Positions 63,876 through 64,000 of a stretch of DNA of 64,000 nt are shown here, in pieces; within the stretch, counting starts at the first letter, position 1, and each line of letters begins with the position of its first letter. The notes below the pieces were generated by a model, which did not search any database, was not told where the DNA came from, and saw nothing but the letters and a program-made list of their open reading frames with translations. The DNA is from Candidatus Omnitrophota bacterium. GTDB taxonomy: Bacteria > Omnitrophota > Gorgyraeia > JAUYCX01. The stretch spans positions 1-64,000 of the forward strand of contig JAUYCX010000049.1 in the NCBI GenBank assembly GCA_030692045.1. The letters run 5' to 3'. The position numbers and the translations under genes are program-made.

Positions 63876-64000
63876 ATGAAAAAGATTATTCTTCTTGGCG
63901 GAGGCGGGCACTGTAAGGTAGTTATAGAGGCTATATTATCTCAGAAAAAATTTAAAATTGCAGGCATTATTGATAAGAAAAAAAATATAGGAAAAAAAAT
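63876..64000 (+). CDS. NeuD/PglD-like sugar acetyltransferase, N-terminal fragment
   Basis: The gene runs off the right edge; 41 codons are visible. KKIILLGGGGHCKVVIEAIL is the PglD-type N-terminal Rossmann segment of NeuD/LegH-like acyltransferases, whose left-handed beta-helix would lie outside the window. It starts one base after the PtmE-like stop. In legionaminic pathways this protein N-acetylates the amino sugar made by LegC. Confidence 0.8.
   Translation, partial: MKKIILLGGGGHCKVVIEAILSQKKFKIAGIIDKKKNIGKK

Overview
The window reads as chromosomal DNA from an AT-rich, Gram-negative-type (diderm) bacterium. LptD, a very large surface-polysaccharide locus and densely overlapping genes support that. 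The style of the dispersed palindromic repeats, the DnaK type and the EPS-type MarR regulator suggest a Candidatus Omnitrophota-like lineage. That taxonomic guess is inference and was not tested. All genes that I accept lie on the + strand. I found no rRNA, tRNA or CRISPR array.

Layout. (1) 1-3115: the end of an integrated element with a ThiF/E1-like gene cut by the window edge, four tiny ORFs, an HTH protein and a large serine recombinase whose 3' end runs over the 5' end of miaB. (2) 3116-7265: miaB (with an in-frame palindromic insert and no TRAM domain), a TPR-SPOR envelope protein, miaA and hflX. (3) 7486-13408: two exported enzymes, a glycoside-hydrolase-like protein and an M36-like metalloprotease. 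Both end in the same beta-sandwich-like module, a Gly-rich linker and a Hint (intein/Hedgehog-like) autoprocessing domain. (4) 13439-19044: a terminator, a promoter, a dense array of hairpins, then hspR-like, hrcA, grpE, dnaK and dnaJ with two CIRCE operators. (5) 19180-28804: FmdB-type zinc ribbon, VanZ, DUF1015, accD, a MalK/UgpC-type ATPase behind a repeat-packed leader, two GGDEF proteins, a ROK kinase and lptD. (6) 28809-64000: a polysaccharide locus running off the right edge.

The polysaccharide locus has sub-modules. Sugar-nucleotide genes (two UDP-sugar dehydrogenases, RmlA/B/D-like with an RmlC-like cupin, an epimerase and a UDP-xylose synthase) come first, followed by a flippase, glycosyltransferases and a radical SAM enzyme. 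Next is an insertion-like block in which a methyltransferase is flanked by a truncated and a complete copy of an EPS-type MarR gene, then gmd/fcl. A compact cassette at 44659-52869 looks like a non-canonical NDP-heptose (or related sugar) pathway: hydroxyacid dehydrogenase, cyclase, HAD phosphatase, deoxyhypusine-synthase-like protein, HIGH-type nucleotidyltransferase, a domain-inverted HldE-like fusion, a GmhA-like isomerase, a SPASM radical SAM enzyme and a split, shortened transketolase. After it come a TIGR04372-like glycosyltransferase, an MsbA-like exporter, a 3,6-dideoxyhexose dehydratase with its Fe-S ligands, and the start of a legionaminic-acid-type set (LegC-, PtmE- and NeuD-like).

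Most promising for novelty: the Hint-tailed secreted enzyme pair, the heptose-like cassette with its DHS-like and inverted HldE-like members, the hairpin families placed just upstream of start codons around the heat-shock genes, and palindromes that have become coding sequence in miaB.
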